Positions 19,257 to 32,535 of a stretch of 64,000 nucleotides of DNA are shown in pieces. This DNA is from Pseudoalteromonas rubra (GTDB lineage Bacteria > Pseudomonadota > Gammaproteobacteria > Enterobacterales > Alteromonadaceae). Below the pieces are notes generated by a model. That model ran no database searches. It was given only the letters and a program-made list of their open reading frames with translations, and was not told the origin of the DNA. The stretch spans positions 248,001-312,000 of the forward strand of contig NZ_CP045429.1 in the NCBI RefSeq assembly GCF_005886805.2. Direction: 5' to 3'. Within the stretch, counting starts at the first letter, position 1. Every line of letters begins with the position of its first letter. Made by a program: the position numbers and the translations under genes.

Positions 19257-19922
19257 ATGACTCAATTAAAACATATTCTTAGTATCACTTTAGCTGCCGT
19301 TACTCTGATCTCTGCCTGTGCCACTGCCGCTGAGCAGCTCACTGTTCAGGTGCGGGACAAAGAGGGAAAGGTATTGCCCGGCGCGGCCGTATGGCTCAGT
19401 GGTAAAGGACTTGCTGCCGATCAGGCTGTCCTCACACGCAGTTATAAAATGGGCCAGAAAAACCGCGCATTTACGCCGCATTTACTGATTGTGCCAAAAC
19501 AGGCCGAAGTGTCATTTCCTAACTATGACTCTATTTTGCACCATGTGTACTCCTTCTCTCCCGCCAAGCGCTTTGAGTTTAAATTGTATCGGGATCAACC
19601 ACAGGCCCTGACGTTTTCTGCGACCGGGGCTGTGGAGCTGGGCTGTAACATCCATGACTGGATGCTGGGTTACATTCTGGTTGTTGACTCTACGCATTTT
19701 GCCGTAACAGATACTCAGGGCATCGCACGCATTTCAATACCTGCGGCGCAGCACAATGACGTGACGTTAAAAGTCTGGCACGAGGGATTTATGGACTTAG
19801 ACAGTCCGGAAAGTCATGTATTATCCGCCGTCAAGTCGGGTGAACAACTGAATATTCAGTTGCAGCAGTCCCTTGGTATGCTCCAGGAAGATTTCAGTGA
19901 TGAGTTTGATGATTATGAATAA
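19257..19922 (+). CDS. Periplasmic cupredoxin-like protein (methylamine utilization-type)
   Basis: A 221-residue exported protein with a signal peptide (about residues 1-25). The middle domain has the blue-copper ligand pattern: a histidine in SILHHVYSF (about 97-103), then a cysteine, histidine and methionine in GCNIHDWMLG (about 126-135). Proteins of this kind are often annotated as methylamine utilization protein, but the true role is probably electron transfer or copper handling. A beta-sandwich tail resembles a carboxypeptidase-regulatory-like fold. It overlaps the following barrel gene and likely forms an operon with it. Confidence 0.75.
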   Translation: MTQLKHILSITLAAVTLISACATAAEQLTVQVRDKEGKVLPGAAVWLSGKGLAADQAVLTRSYKMGQKNRAFTPHLLIVPKQAEVSFPNYDSILHHVYSFSPAKRFEFKLYRDQPQALTFSATGAVELGCNIHDWMLGYILVVDSTHFAVTDTQGIARISIPAAQHNDVTLKVWHEGFMDLDSPESHVLSAVKSGEQLNIQLQQSLGMLQEDFSDEFDDYE

Positions 19923-21165
19923 ACAACTTCAAAAGCTGGGGCTGATTGGGCTGAGTGTTGTGGGCATCAGCACGGCACAGGCACAGGACTTTCAGTATAA
20001 AGGTGCAATTCAGGCAAGTTGGCAAAATAGCAGTGAATATGCAGCCTGGTATAACCGGGGCGTGGCAGTAAATCGCTTTGGTGCCGACTCTGAGCGACTC
20101 AACTTGAGTCGTGCCGTGCTGGATATACGCACTGAGCTGGGCAGCAAATGGTCTTTGCTAGCCAGTGCCCAATATGTTCCCGATCCGGATAGTAAATTCG
20201 GGTTTACTGAATTATTTGCACAGTATCATACCCTGAACAAAGGGCCCCGCCAGTGGCAAGCGCGGCTTGGGGGGTTTTACCCACGCTTGTCTCTGGAAAA
20301 CCCTGATATTGGCTGGTCGTCTCCTTATAATTATAGCTACAGCGCGATAAATACCTGGTTGGGTGAAGAGATCCGTACTTTTGGTACGGAAGTGAGTTAT
20401 AAGCACAGTGACAGCCGATTACCACGCCGCCAACGAACAGGTCACAATTGGGAGTTGCTGGGAGCTTTGTATAAAGGGAATGATCCGGCAGGTACTTTAC
20501 TGGCCTGGCGTGGCTGGGCAATACACGACAGACAAAGTGTGTTTAATGAAGCCATCCCTTTTGCGCCGATCAACGCACTACAGGCGCCGCCTTTGGCTAA
20601 GCAATCCTGGCGAACTGAGCCTTTTACTGAAGTCGATGGTCGGTTTGGGTATTACCTCGGCGCACACTGGGATTATCGGAAGCGTCACACGCTGAGGCTG
20701 TATTGGTATGATAATAACGGTGACCCAAGTGTATTGAACTATCAGACCGGGCAATATGCCTGGGATACCAAGTTTTACAGTGCGGCTTATCGTTTTAAGA
20801 TCACCCGGGCCACGCATCTGGTCATGCAGGCGATGGCTGGCAATACGGCGATGGGGATCAGGCGTGGCGTTGATAACGACTTCAGCAGCCAGTTTATTCT
20901 GTTAACCCATAAATGGCAGGATTATCGAGTGAGTGGTCGGGTGGAGCAATTCGACGTGAAAGATCGCGACTTTTGGGATTTCGATCCAAACACCAGTGAA
21001 GGGGGGGCGATAACCGTAACAGGTCGCTGGCAGATCTCTGAGCGCTGGCATGTTGGTATGGAGTTTCAGTATCTGGAATCTAAGGTCGCAAATCGAGCCG
21101 ATTTTAATTTACCGACGCGTCAGATAGAGCAGTTGTGGCGTGTAAGTGGAGCGCTGCGTTTTTAA
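19900..21165 (+). CDS. Outer-membrane beta-barrel protein, porin-like
   Basis: I start at ATG 19900 because AGGAAG is 9 bases upstream; ATGs at 19909 and 19915 are alternatives. The signal peptide ends at AQA (about residue 29). The mature part (about 390 residues) has alternating polar/hydrophobic strands rich in Trp and Tyr and ends in a phenylalanine (VSGALRF), the usual signal for BAM insertion. No specific porin family is recognised. The start lies inside the end of the cupredoxin gene, so the two are co-translated; a metal- or electron-related partnership is possible but unproven. Confidence 0.75.
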   Translation: MSLMIMNKQLQKLGLIGLSVVGISTAQAQDFQYKGAIQASWQNSSEYAAWYNRGVAVNRFGADSERLNLSRAVLDIRTELGSKWSLLASAQYVPDPDSKFGFTELFAQYHTLNKGPRQWQARLGGFYPRLSLENPDIGWSSPYNYSYSAINTWLGEEIRTFGTEVSYKHSDSRLPRRQRTGHNWELLGALYKGNDPAGTLLAWRGWAIHDRQSVFNEAIPFAPINALQAPPLAKQSWRTEPFTEVDGRFGYYLGAHWDYRKRHTLRLYWYDNNGDPSVLNYQTGQYAWDTKFYSAAYRFKITRATHLVMQAMAGNTAMGIRRGVDNDFSSQFILLTHKWQDYRVSGRVEQFDVKDRDFWDFDPNTSEGGAITVTGRWQISERWHVGMEFQYLESKVANRADFNLPTRQIEQLWRVSGALRF

Positions 21166-21190
21166 GGCGCAGCACTCACACCCTGACGGG

Positions 21191-22627
21191 TTAGTCACAT
21201 AAACGGTTCAATCCGTTGAGTGCTGCGACCCGGTATGCTTCGGCCATGGTCGGGTAGTTAAAGGTGGTATTGACGAAGTACTCAACATTATTGCCTTTGC
21301 CTTTTTGTTCCATAATGGCCTGACCAATGTGAATGATCTCGGAGGCCCGCTCACCAAAACAGTGTATTCCGAGTATCTCTTTGCTTTCAGCATGAAAAAG
21401 CAGCTTCAGTGAGCCGACTTCAGTCCCCGTGATCTGCGAGCGTGCCAGGTGTTTGAATTGTGCCCGGCCCACTTCGTATGGGATTTTGGCGGCCGTCAGC
21501 TGTTGCTCGGTTTTGCCTACTGAACTCATTTCCGGAATGGTGTAAATACCCGTTGGAATGTCAGTGATCAGACGATCATCGCACTTACCGTGTACAATCG
21601 CATGTGCCGCAATACGGCCCTGATCAAAGGCAGCACTGGCTAGACTGGGATACCCAATTACGTCACCTACGGCGTATACATTGTCTATTTCTGTCTGGTA
21701 ATGCTCATTGACTTTGAGCTGGCCGCGGCTGTCTGCTTTGAGGCCAATGGCATCCAGATTGAGTGAATCGGTATTACCAGTTCTTCCGTTGGCCCACAAA
21801 ATGCAGTCGGCTTTAACCTTTTTACCCGATTGAAGATGCAGCACAACGCCCGTGTCCTGGGTTTCAACCTTGGCAAACTCTTCATTGTGTCGGATCACGA
21901 TACCACTGTTCCAGAAGTGGTAGCTCAGTGCATCGGAGATTTCATCGTCCATAAACGACAGCAGTCGATCACGGGTATTGATAAGGTCAACTTTGGCACC
22001 TAAGCCCTTAAATATAGATGCGTACTCACAACCAATGACCCCGGCACCGTAAACCAGTACGCGCTGTGGGTTGTGTGTTAAATCTAAAATCGTATCACTG
22101 TCATAGACGCGCGGATGAGCGAAATCGACGCCAGGTGGACGATACGGACGAGAGCCCGTGGCAATGACAATGGTCTGCGCAGTCAGTAGTTCCTGCGAAC
22201 CGTCATGATGTTGGACCCGGATTGTGTGTGCATCGACAAAAGTTGCATCGCCCTGATAGAGGTGGATGCGGTTGCGGTCGTAGAAGCTTGAGCGCAGGCT
22301 TGACTGTTTGCTGATCACATTACTGGCATGATGCAGAATGTCCTGAAACGTCAGGCGTTGCGGGCGTTCGCTGAACCGAAACAGTGGGTTCGATTTGTAC
22401 TCAATCAAACGGCTGACAGAGTGACGCAGTGCTTTGGAAGGGATAGTTCCCCAATGTACGCAGCCACCCCCGACATCTTTTTGTCGCTCAATCACGGCGA
22501 CTTTACGATTGCTTTTGGAGAGATTCATGGCAGCCCCTTCGCCGCCGGGGCCTGTGCCAATGATGATCGCATCATACTGGTATGATGCGCTTTGATTGGG
22601 GGTTTTTGTGGCGGTTTTTTTACTCAC
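21191..22627 (-). CDS. sthA: Soluble pyridine nucleotide transhydrogenase
   Basis: FAD flavoprotein that moves reducing equivalents between NADPH and NAD+, cytoplasmic. The 478 residues follow the pyridine nucleotide-disulfide oxidoreductase plan: FAD motif [10 protein letters not shown] (about 24-33), the region [16 protein letters not shown] where the second redox cysteine of related enzymes is replaced by threonine (typical of SthA), the NAD(P) motif [11 protein letters not shown] (about 185-195), and a dimerisation domain with [18 protein letters not shown]. The neighbouring fabR gene supports the assignment, since sthA and fabR are also adjacent in E. coli. Confidence 0.96.
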   Translation of the reverse strand: MSKKTATKTPNQSASYQYDAIIIGTGPGGEGAAMNLSKSNRKVAVIERQKDVGGGCVHWGTIPSKALRHSVSRLIEYKSNPLFRFSERPQRLTFQDILHHASNVISKQSSLRSSFYDRNRIHLYQGDATFVDAHTIRVQHHDGSQELLTAQTIVIATGSRPYRPPGVDFAHPRVYDSDTILDLTHNPQRVLVYGAGVIGCEYASIFKGLGAKVDLINTRDRLLSFMDDEISDALSYHFWNSGIVIRHNEEFAKVETQDTGVVLHLQSGKKVKADCILWANGRTGNTDSLNLDAIGLKADSRGQLKVNEHYQTEIDNVYAVGDVIGYPSLASAAFDQGRIAAHAIVHGKCDDRLITDIPTGIYTIPEMSSVGKTEQQLTAAKIPYEVGRAQFKHLARSQITGTEVGSLKLLFHAESKEILGIHCFGERASEIIHIGQAIMEQKGKGNNVEYFVNTTFNYPTMAEAYRVAALNGLNRLCD

Positions 22628-22667
22628 GGCCTCACCTTACATAATGACTTGTGAGGCCGTTATTGGG

Positions 22668-23801
22668 TTAGCTGGTGGCGCCCTTTAACAACCTCGAGTT
22701 TAATGCCAGCCATGCCTGTTTTTGCGCTTCCCAGGCCTGTTCTAGTTCTTGATACTGTTTTAACAGGGCCGATTGCTCGCATTGCTCACGCATGGCATGC
22801 TTTTTCGTTTCCAGTACCTGCTTTTGCACGGCACAGAAGTGCTGAAGTTTTTTCAGCAATAAATCATACTCTTGTTGTAACAATGTAAGCTTATCCTGCG
22901 CCAAAGGCAATTTCGCTAGGGTAACTTTAGTCTTATTTAATAAGGTTTCTGCCTTGGCTTTTTCTATCCGTTCAATAGGCGTTCGCTTCAGCTTGCTGGC
23001 CAGACCAAGATAAGAAAGACCCCGGATCATCCACTTGGTTGGATCATAATGATACCAGCGAATGCCATTGCGATAATCGCTGGCAAAGATATGGTGGAAA
23101 TTGTGATAGCCTTCACCATAGGTGAGCAGGGCCAGAAAACCATTGTCTCGTGCGGTGTTTTTCTCGGTATAAGGGCGTTTTCCCCAGATGTGTGCCAGCG
23201 AATTGATAAAGAAAGTAAAGTGCTGGCTGAGCACGAGCCTTAGCACACCGGCTAATAATAGCATCCCGATGATGTCGCCCAGCATCAAGCCCAGCAGCAG
23301 TGGAATGCCGATATTGGTAAGTAACACCAGCTTCAGGTAGTGCTTGTGTTGCCACATCACGATTTTGTTGCGTTGTAAGTCGCGGGCATTGCTGTAGTCA
23401 CCGTAGCTGTCTCCCTGATAGTCTCTGAGCATCCAGCCGATATGGCTGTACCAGAAGCCTCGTGTTGCGGCATAGGGGTCTTTGATTGGATCGTCGACCT
23501 GACCGTGGTGAATGCGGTGGTCACTGCTCCAGTGCAGTGCGCTATTTTGCAACGCAAAGGCACCGCCCAGTGCAAAGAATACCTGCATAACAGGGTGAAC
23601 GTCATAGGCCTTGTGGGCCCACAGGCGATGATAACCTGCGGTGATCGACATGCCGGCGTAAAACATACACCCGACAAACGCAATCCAGTGCGTTGCACTG
23701 TACCCATATTCGAACCCATACCAGGGGACTAAAGTAATGGCAGCAAGAAAGGACAGACTAAAGAATAAGACATTAGTCCACAATAACGGGGGTTTTTTCA
23801 T
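22668..23801 (-). CDS. Acyl-CoA/acyl-lipid delta-9 fatty acid desaturase
   Basis: Membrane di-iron enzyme inserting a double bond in saturated acyl chains with oxygen. All three histidine boxes are present: HRLWAH (about residues 58-63), HRIHH (about 95-99) and HNFHH (about 234-238). Four hydrophobic helices lie between residues 8 and 200. The family domain ends near residue 270; a further charged coiled-coil tail (about 285-370, rich in K, E, Q and L) is an extension seen in marine members. It is divergent from fabR with a FabR operator 13 bp before its ATG, so it is under FabR control. Confidence 0.93.
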   Translation of the reverse strand: MKKPPLLWTNVLFFSLSFLAAITLVPWYGFEYGYSATHWIAFVGCMFYAGMSITAGYHRLWAHKAYDVHPVMQVFFALGGAFALQNSALHWSSDHRIHHGQVDDPIKDPYAATRGFWYSHIGWMLRDYQGDSYGDYSNARDLQRNKIVMWQHKHYLKLVLLTNIGIPLLLGLMLGDIIGMLLLAGVLRLVLSQHFTFFINSLAHIWGKRPYTEKNTARDNGFLALLTYGEGYHNFHHIFASDYRNGIRWYHYDPTKWMIRGLSYLGLASKLKRTPIERIEKAKAETLLNKTKVTLAKLPLAQDKLTLLQQEYDLLLKKLQHFCAVQKQVLETKKHAMREQCEQSALLKQYQELEQAWEAQKQAWLALNSRLLKGATS

Positions 23802-23813
23802 TTTTTAAATCTC

Positions 23814-23831
23814 AGCGTACACTTGTACGCT
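23814..23831. promoter_or_regulatory. FabR operator
   Basis: AGCGTACA-CT-TGTACGCT is a perfect 8+8 bp palindrome. It matches the known FabR site, which has arms AGCGTACA and TGTACGCT. It lies between the desaturase and fabR genes, so it probably controls both in response to the unsaturated/saturated acyl thioester ratio. Confidence 0.9.
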
Positions 23832-23915
23832 AAAATAGTATTTCAAACTTGCGTCGTCAAGTATTAGACTCCCACTATTGTCGATCTGAGCTAATAAATT
23901 ATAGGAATAGCGTCC

Positions 23916-24560
23916 ATGTCAGGTGTTCGTGCCCAGCAAAAACAAAAAACGCGCCAGGCGTTGATTGAGGCAGCGTTTAATCAGCTCAGTGCTGAGCATA
24001 GCTTTACCAATCTTAGTTTGCGTGAAGTTGCCCGAGAGGCGGGGATTGCGCCGACCTCCTTTTATCGTCACTTTAAAGACATGAATGAGCTGGGGCTGAC
24101 AATGGTGGATGAAGCTGGCCTGACCCTGCGCCAGCTGATGCGTCAGGCTCGGCGCAGAATCGCTAAGGGTGGCGGGAGCGTGATCCACACTTCGGTACTT
24201 ACCTTTATGGAATTCATAGAAACTTCCAGTAACCAGTTTCGATTGCTGTTGCGCGAACGCTCTGGCACGTCTCCGGCGTTCAGGGCTGCTGTCGCCAGAG
24301 AGATCAAACATTTCATCATGGAGTTGTCTCATTATCTGGAGACCGAAACGCCGTGTGATGCCAGCCATGCTTATATGCAGGCAGAAGCCATGGTGACTTT
24401 GGTCTTCAGTTCAGGCGCGGAGGCGTTAGATCAGGATGCGCAGCAACGAGCCGAGTTGACCGAGCGGTTGATCTGGCAACTCAGATATATCGTTAAAGGG
24501 GCGTCAGGTTATCAAAAAGAGAGTCAGATACAGGTAACGACCAAAGCACCGGGTCAGTAA
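23916..24560 (+). CDS. fabR: TetR-family repressor of unsaturated fatty acid synthesis
   Basis: A 214-residue repressor. The helix-turn-helix (about residues 28-60, [22 protein letters not shown]) is nearly that of E. coli FabR, which binds unsaturated acyl-ACP/CoA and represses fabA, fabB and desaturase genes. The ligand domain is all alpha. The site at 23814-23831 and the divergent desaturase support the function directly. Confidence 0.94.
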   Translation: MSGVRAQQKQKTRQALIEAAFNQLSAEHSFTNLSLREVAREAGIAPTSFYRHFKDMNELGLTMVDEAGLTLRQLMRQARRRIAKGGGSVIHTSVLTFMEFIETSSNQFRLLLRERSGTSPAFRAAVAREIKHFIMELSHYLETETPCDASHAYMQAEAMVTLVFSSGAEALDQDAQQRAELTERLIWQLRYIVKGASGYQKESQIQVTTKAPGQ

Positions 24561-24633
24561 CCTGATCCGGCTTACTGGCATGATATAATCAGATTTAAAC
24601 CGCTTTAATACGACATCACAAGGATAGCGCAGT

Positions 24634-25215
24634 ATGCTACTTATGATAGACAATTATGATTCTTTTACGTTCAATTTGGTGCAATATTTTCAACGCCTTG
24701 ACCAGGAGGTTGTGGTGCATCGCAATGATGCGCTGTCGATCTCTGACATTCGCGCACTAAACCCGGATCATATTGTAATTTCTCCTGGCCCTTGTTCGCC
24801 TAACGAAGCGGGTGTGTCTCTGTCGGTCGTTGATGCGTTTCAAGGGCAGATCCCCATTCTGGGTATCTGCCTGGGGCATCAAACGATTGCTCAGGCTCTG
24901 GGGGCACGCGTCGTGCGTGCCAGGCAAGTTATGCATGGTAAAACCTCAACGCTGGTGCATAATCAGCGGGGTTCATTCAACGGGTTACCTGCACGCTTTG
25001 AGGTTTGTCGGTACCACTCTTTGGTTGTGCAACAAGCAAGTCTGCCAGACGCTCTTGAGGTGACAGCCTGGACGCAAAATAGTTCGGGTGAACTAGATGA
25101 AATCATGGGCTTATGCCATACTGAGCGGGCGTTGGAAGGTGTCCAATTTCACCCTGAGGCCATTCTGACCGAGCATGGTCTGCGGCTACTTGATAACTTT
25201 ATAAGTCGCTTCTAA
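24634..25215 (+). CDS. pabA: Glutamine amidotransferase, aminodeoxychorismate/anthranilate synthase component II
   Basis: Class I glutaminase subunit supplying ammonia to chorismate-using PabB (folate) or TrpE (tryptophan). The catalytic triad is visible: cysteine in LGICLGHQ (about residue 79), and histidine and glutamate in VQFHPEAIL (about 168-176). [18 protein letters not shown] opens the protein. Length 193 is normal. I prefer pabA because the locus lies just before argD, as in E. coli; dual use with TrpE is possible. Confidence 0.93.
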   Translation: MLLMIDNYDSFTFNLVQYFQRLDQEVVVHRNDALSISDIRALNPDHIVISPGPCSPNEAGVSLSVVDAFQGQIPILGICLGHQTIAQALGARVVRARQVMHGKTSTLVHNQRGSFNGLPARFEVCRYHSLVVQQASLPDALEVTAWTQNSSGELDEIMGLCHTERALEGVQFHPEAILTEHGLRLLDNFISRF

Positions 25216-25260
25216 CCTTAGAAAAGTAACCCCCGACAATACCGGAAAAGAACATAATTG

Positions 25261-26436
25261 ATGACAGATGACATTAGGCAACTTAGGATCGCACAAGCGC
25301 TGGCAGAGCGTGCCCATGATGTACTAATTAGCCATAACTTTGCGCAGCAGCAGATCGGCTACATTCATACCTTTGATATGAATTTTGGCGAGCGGATACC
25401 ACAACGCACAATGCTTGAGGTCGAGCTTGCTGCGGCCGCCAAACGCCAGGAGCGCAGTACCAGTCATCATAAGTATATTGCCAAAGCCAGCACTCATCTG
25501 CATCAGGTCATCGAAACCGCCATTAATACCCAGCTGGAAGATTTAGATACGATTTATCATGAAGTGGTGGGTATTCAAGAGGCGGTGCCAACGGTATTAG
25601 ACATTCTGGCTGTGAAGTCGGCATCTGTCGGACGCTTGGAGCCATTGGTGAATGACTTATCCTGGATGGGCCGAGATCTGGTGTCTTTGGTGAATCTCCC
25701 TCAATACCGTAAAAAGAGTGCGAAAGGCACAGCCGTGAAGGTTGATACACCGGCATTGGCGTTAAGATATCTGGGACTGGAAAACTTGCAAATGGTGATC
25801 CCCACATTTGCAGTACGCCATTGGATGCCTCATTCAACCGAACCTTTTCCATTACTAAAGCGCAAGTTGCGTGATATGAGTATGGCAACCTCCATTGCGG
25901 CTAAAACCCTAGCCCCGTTGTATGGCGTAAAAGAGCAACATGCGTTTACGCTGGGTATGTTGTTGGATGTCGGCAAAATTGCCCTGACGCGGCTATATTT
26001 GCGTACCTTTGAGCGGGTCTGGCAGGGTAAAGTAAAGATTGCCCGTGATAAAAAACAAAAAGACTTGCATACTGCTCTGGTTGGTTTGGAGCCTGATCCT
26101 CTGTTCCTGCGTAACTTACTGCTGGAGCACTCCGCCACGGTGTCACAGTATCTGATTGAGCGCATGGAGTTTCGTTATCTGCCGTTCAATGCCGCGATTG
26201 AAGAGTTCGCGCAAAGCTATCTGCCAAAGGCGAATAATCATGCTGCCGACCAATTACCTCTCACTCAGGTAGTGCGTAAAGCCTATTGCTATGCGCAGTA
26301 TCAGGTCCTAAAAGATACCCATTTATTAGAAGCGGATGAAGCCAAAGATTGGCTTGCCTTCAACCAACTCACCCGCGAAGAGCAAGATCTGCTGTCAAAA
26401 ACAGCACTGCAAAGCCTACAATTGACTATCCTGTAA
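25261..26436 (+). CDS. HDOD-domain protein
   Basis: A 391-residue cytoplasmic protein (ATG at 25261; a TTG just upstream is not needed). A region of about residues 90-330 shows the HDOD pattern, a degenerate HD-type helical fold used in signalling: PTVLDILAVKSA, LGLENLQMVIPT, ISIAAKTLA-like MATSIAAKTLA, and LGMLLDVGKIAL. The N-terminal 85 residues form no clear domain. No catalytic HD pair is evident, so a scaffold or regulatory role is likely. It follows pabA by 45 bp and may share its transcript. Confidence 0.75.
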   Translation: MTDDIRQLRIAQALAERAHDVLISHNFAQQQIGYIHTFDMNFGERIPQRTMLEVELAAAAKRQERSTSHHKYIAKASTHLHQVIETAINTQLEDLDTIYHEVVGIQEAVPTVLDILAVKSASVGRLEPLVNDLSWMGRDLVSLVNLPQYRKKSAKGTAVKVDTPALALRYLGLENLQMVIPTFAVRHWMPHSTEPFPLLKRKLRDMSMATSIAAKTLAPLYGVKEQHAFTLGMLLDVGKIALTRLYLRTFERVWQGKVKIARDKKQKDLHTALVGLEPDPLFLRNLLLEHSATVSQYLIERMEFRYLPFNAAIEEFAQSYLPKANNHAADQLPLTQVVRKAYCYAQYQVLKDTHLLEADEAKDWLAFNQLTREEQDLLSKTALQSLQLTIL

Positions 26437-27970
<1,534 letters not shown>

Positions 27971-28046
27971 TTTTAGTCGGTGACATGTGGGTCGCACTTA
28001 TATGTGCGACTCAGCTATCTACATTTTTTGAGGAGTAAGCGGGCTC

Positions 28047-30561
<2,515 letters not shown>

Positions 30562-30632
30562 AATCCTAAATGGTGAGAGCCCCCTTAATTGCTAAGGTGG
30601 ATTATCGTTAGATTCTCACTCTTTAGTATTGG

Positions 30633-30668
30633 AAAAAGCAGCCTAGCGTAAAACTTGGCTGCTTTTTT
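30633..30668 (+). terminator. Intrinsic terminator of the argD-astA-astD operon
   Basis: Hairpin AAAAAGCAGCC (30633-30643) pairs with GGCTGCTTTTTT (30657-30668), 13-base loop, T-run included. It follows astD by 71 bp. Confidence 0.85.
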
Positions 30669-30734
30669 GTTGGTCAGCAAATATCAAAAGTAGCAATCAA
30701 AACTAGTTTCTGCTTAAATCAATAGGAGATGTCA

Positions 30735-31097
30735 TTGATACATTCAGGTGGGCAATATATGGTTTTAGATAAACAAGGATACGATGAGTTAGTCATGTAC
30801 CTAACGCAACACTTAGCCTTGTTTGAGAAGCCGGGTGTGGTGAAAGCCAATGCACCTAAGGTGTTGGAGTTAATAGAAGATGTGATTGCTGAACACGTGA
30901 TCCGCCTCTGTGAGCAACAGACCGGATTGACGACCGAACAACGTAGCCTGATTGTCAGAGAAGTTGACGGCATCGTATATGATTTGCAGGAAGTACTCTC
31001 CAGCGTCACTGAGCAGCGCGTAACCGAAGAACAAAGAGAATTTATTGAAGAATTCGCCGGGTTGGTGAAAAATCTGTTCGATAATGCAATTAACTGA
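30735..31097 (+). CDS. Conserved-looking hypothetical cytoplasmic protein
   Basis: A 120-residue, acidic, alpha-helical protein of unknown function. The start is uncertain: an ATG at 30729 directly abuts the GGAG site (30725-30728) and is too close, so I use TTG at 30735, six bases away; ATG 30759 (VLDKQGYDELV) is another choice. No signal peptide, membrane helix or known motif is seen. The C-terminus (EEQREFIEEFAGLVKNLF) is likely a helix. It stands between two terminators as a single-gene transcript. Confidence 0.55.
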   Translation: MIHSGGQYMVLDKQGYDELVMYLTQHLALFEKPGVVKANAPKVLELIEDVIAEHVIRLCEQQTGLTTEQRSLIVREVDGIVYDLQEVLSSVTEQRVTEEQREFIEEFAGLVKNLFDNAIN

Positions 31098-31124
31098 CAC
31101 CGTTTTGGCTGTCAGGTAGTAAAG

Positions 31125-31154
31125 ATAACACCGCCTCATGGCGGTGTTATTAGT
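31125..31154. terminator. Intrinsic terminator after the 30735 gene
   Basis: ATAACACCGCC - TCAT - GGCGGTGTTAT is a perfect 11-bp stem with a 4-base loop, followed by TAGTTTT. It ends just before the osmC-like gene. Confidence 0.85.
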
Positions 31155-31179
31155 TTTAGGAACTAGAGGAATAATAAAC

Positions 31180-31593
31180 ATGCAAGCAAGTGTGAAGTGG
31201 GTTGATGGCGATACCTTTATTGGGCGTTCTCATTCTGGTCATAACGTGGTTTTTGATGCCGGTGCTGAAAGTGCTGCACCCAGCCCGATGGAAATGGTGT
31301 TGATGTCGGCAGGTTGTTGCTCATCGGTGGACGTGGTGAGTATCCTGAAAAAAGCCAAGCAGGATGTCAGTGATGTCACTGTGGAGCTGACGGCTGAGCG
31401 CGCTGAGAGCGCACCTAGAGTATTTACAAAGATCAATCTACACTTTGTAGTGACTGGCAATAATGTGTCTGAAAAGCACCTAGCACGCGCCGTGCAATTG
31501 TCTGCTGAGAAGTACTGTTCTGTGGCCTTAATGCTTGAAAAAGCAGTAGAAATTACCCATAGCCATGAGGTGGTTGAAAACAGCGCAAAATAG
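31180..31593 (+). CDS. OsmC-family (YhfA-like) protein
   Basis: A 137-residue OsmC-fold protein. Start at ATG 31180 is supported by AGAGGA and avoids overlap with the preceding terminator. Two conserved cysteines, one in SAGCCSSVDVV (about residues 44-54) and one in EKYCSVALML (about 109-118), match the redox pair of thiol-peroxidase-type OsmC/Ohr proteins; the YhfA subgroup has unknown substrate. Monocistronic by its flanks. Confidence 0.88.
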   Translation: MQASVKWVDGDTFIGRSHSGHNVVFDAGAESAAPSPMEMVLMSAGCCSSVDVVSILKKAKQDVSDVTVELTAERAESAPRVFTKINLHFVVTGNNVSEKHLARAVQLSAEKYCSVALMLEKAVEITHSHEVVENSAK

Positions 31594-31679
31594 TGCTTTT
31601 TCGAGACGCTATTTTCGTATAAAATCCGCGAACTTTTATTTCTGCAGCGCAGATTTTCACGTTTTAAGGTGGGTCTATC

Positions 31680-32483
31680 GTGAACAAGCCCTTTGATAAA
31701 ATTAAACTCCATGGCTTTAACAACTTAACTAAGAGTTTAAGCTTTAGTATCTATGATATTTGCTATGCAAAGACCGAGCAGCAGCGAAAAGAATATCTGG
31801 AATACATCGATGAACAGTATAGTGCCGATCGTCTGACCGACATTCTGCGCGATGTTGTCGATATCATTGGTGCCAATGTACTAAATATTGCACGTCAGGA
31901 TTATGATCCTCAGGGGGCGAGTGTCACCATTTTGGTATCGGAAGAGCCAGTGGAACAGCAAACATTCGACAGCAATGAAGCGCCTGGTCCGTTACCGGAT
32001 TCGGTTGTTGCGCACTTGGATAAAAGCCATATCTGTGTGCACACCTATCCTGAAGCACACCCGCACGATGGCATTTGTACGTTCCGTGCTGATATCGAAG
32101 TATCGACCTGTGGCATTATTTCTCCGCTGAAGGCGCTAAACTTCCTGATCCACAAGTTGGAGTCAGATGTGGTGACTATCGACTATCGTGTACGTGGTTT
32201 TACCCGCGATGTGAATGGCGTAAAACACTACATAGACCATGCGATCCACTCTATCCAGAATTACATGACGGAAGACACCAAAGAGGCGTATCACATGGTG
32301 GATGTGAATGTGTATCAGGAAAACCTGTTCCACACTAAGATGATGTTAAAGGAAACCGACCTGAATACTTATTTATTCGGCATCACGACGGATGACCTGA
32401 ATACTGAAGAAGAAGAGCAGATCCGTGAACGTCTGAATCGCGAAATACAGGAAGTATTCTACGGCCGCAACCTGCCAGAGTAA
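31680..32483 (+). CDS. speD: S-adenosylmethionine decarboxylase proenzyme
   Basis: Pyruvoyl enzyme making decarboxylated AdoMet for spermidine synthesis. The 267-residue proenzyme is close to E. coli SpeD throughout ([14 protein letters not shown] near the start). The self-cleavage site is in [12 protein letters not shown] (about residues 113-124): cleavage at the lysine-serine bond makes the pyruvoyl group. [20 protein letters not shown] holds further active-site residues. Start is GTG at 31680. speE is not adjacent. Confidence 0.96.
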   Translation: MNKPFDKIKLHGFNNLTKSLSFSIYDICYAKTEQQRKEYLEYIDEQYSADRLTDILRDVVDIIGANVLNIARQDYDPQGASVTILVSEEPVEQQTFDSNEAPGPLPDSVVAHLDKSHICVHTYPEAHPHDGICTFRADIEVSTCGIISPLKALNFLIHKLESDVVTIDYRVRGFTRDVNGVKHYIDHAIHSIQNYMTEDTKEAYHMVDVNVYQENLFHTKMMLKETDLNTYLFGITTDDLNTEEEEQIRERLNREIQEVFYGRNLPE

Positions 32484-32498
32484 TGAATAGATACTAAT

Positions 32499-32527
32499 AA
32501 AAAAGGCGCTCATCGAGCGCCTTTTTT
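32499..32527. terminator. Bidirectional intrinsic terminator (speD / TonB receptor)
   Basis: AAAAAAGGCGCTC - ATC - GAGCGCCTTTTTT between two convergent genes, with A-run and T-run flanks. Confidence 0.92.
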
Positions 32528-32535
32528 CATTAGGC

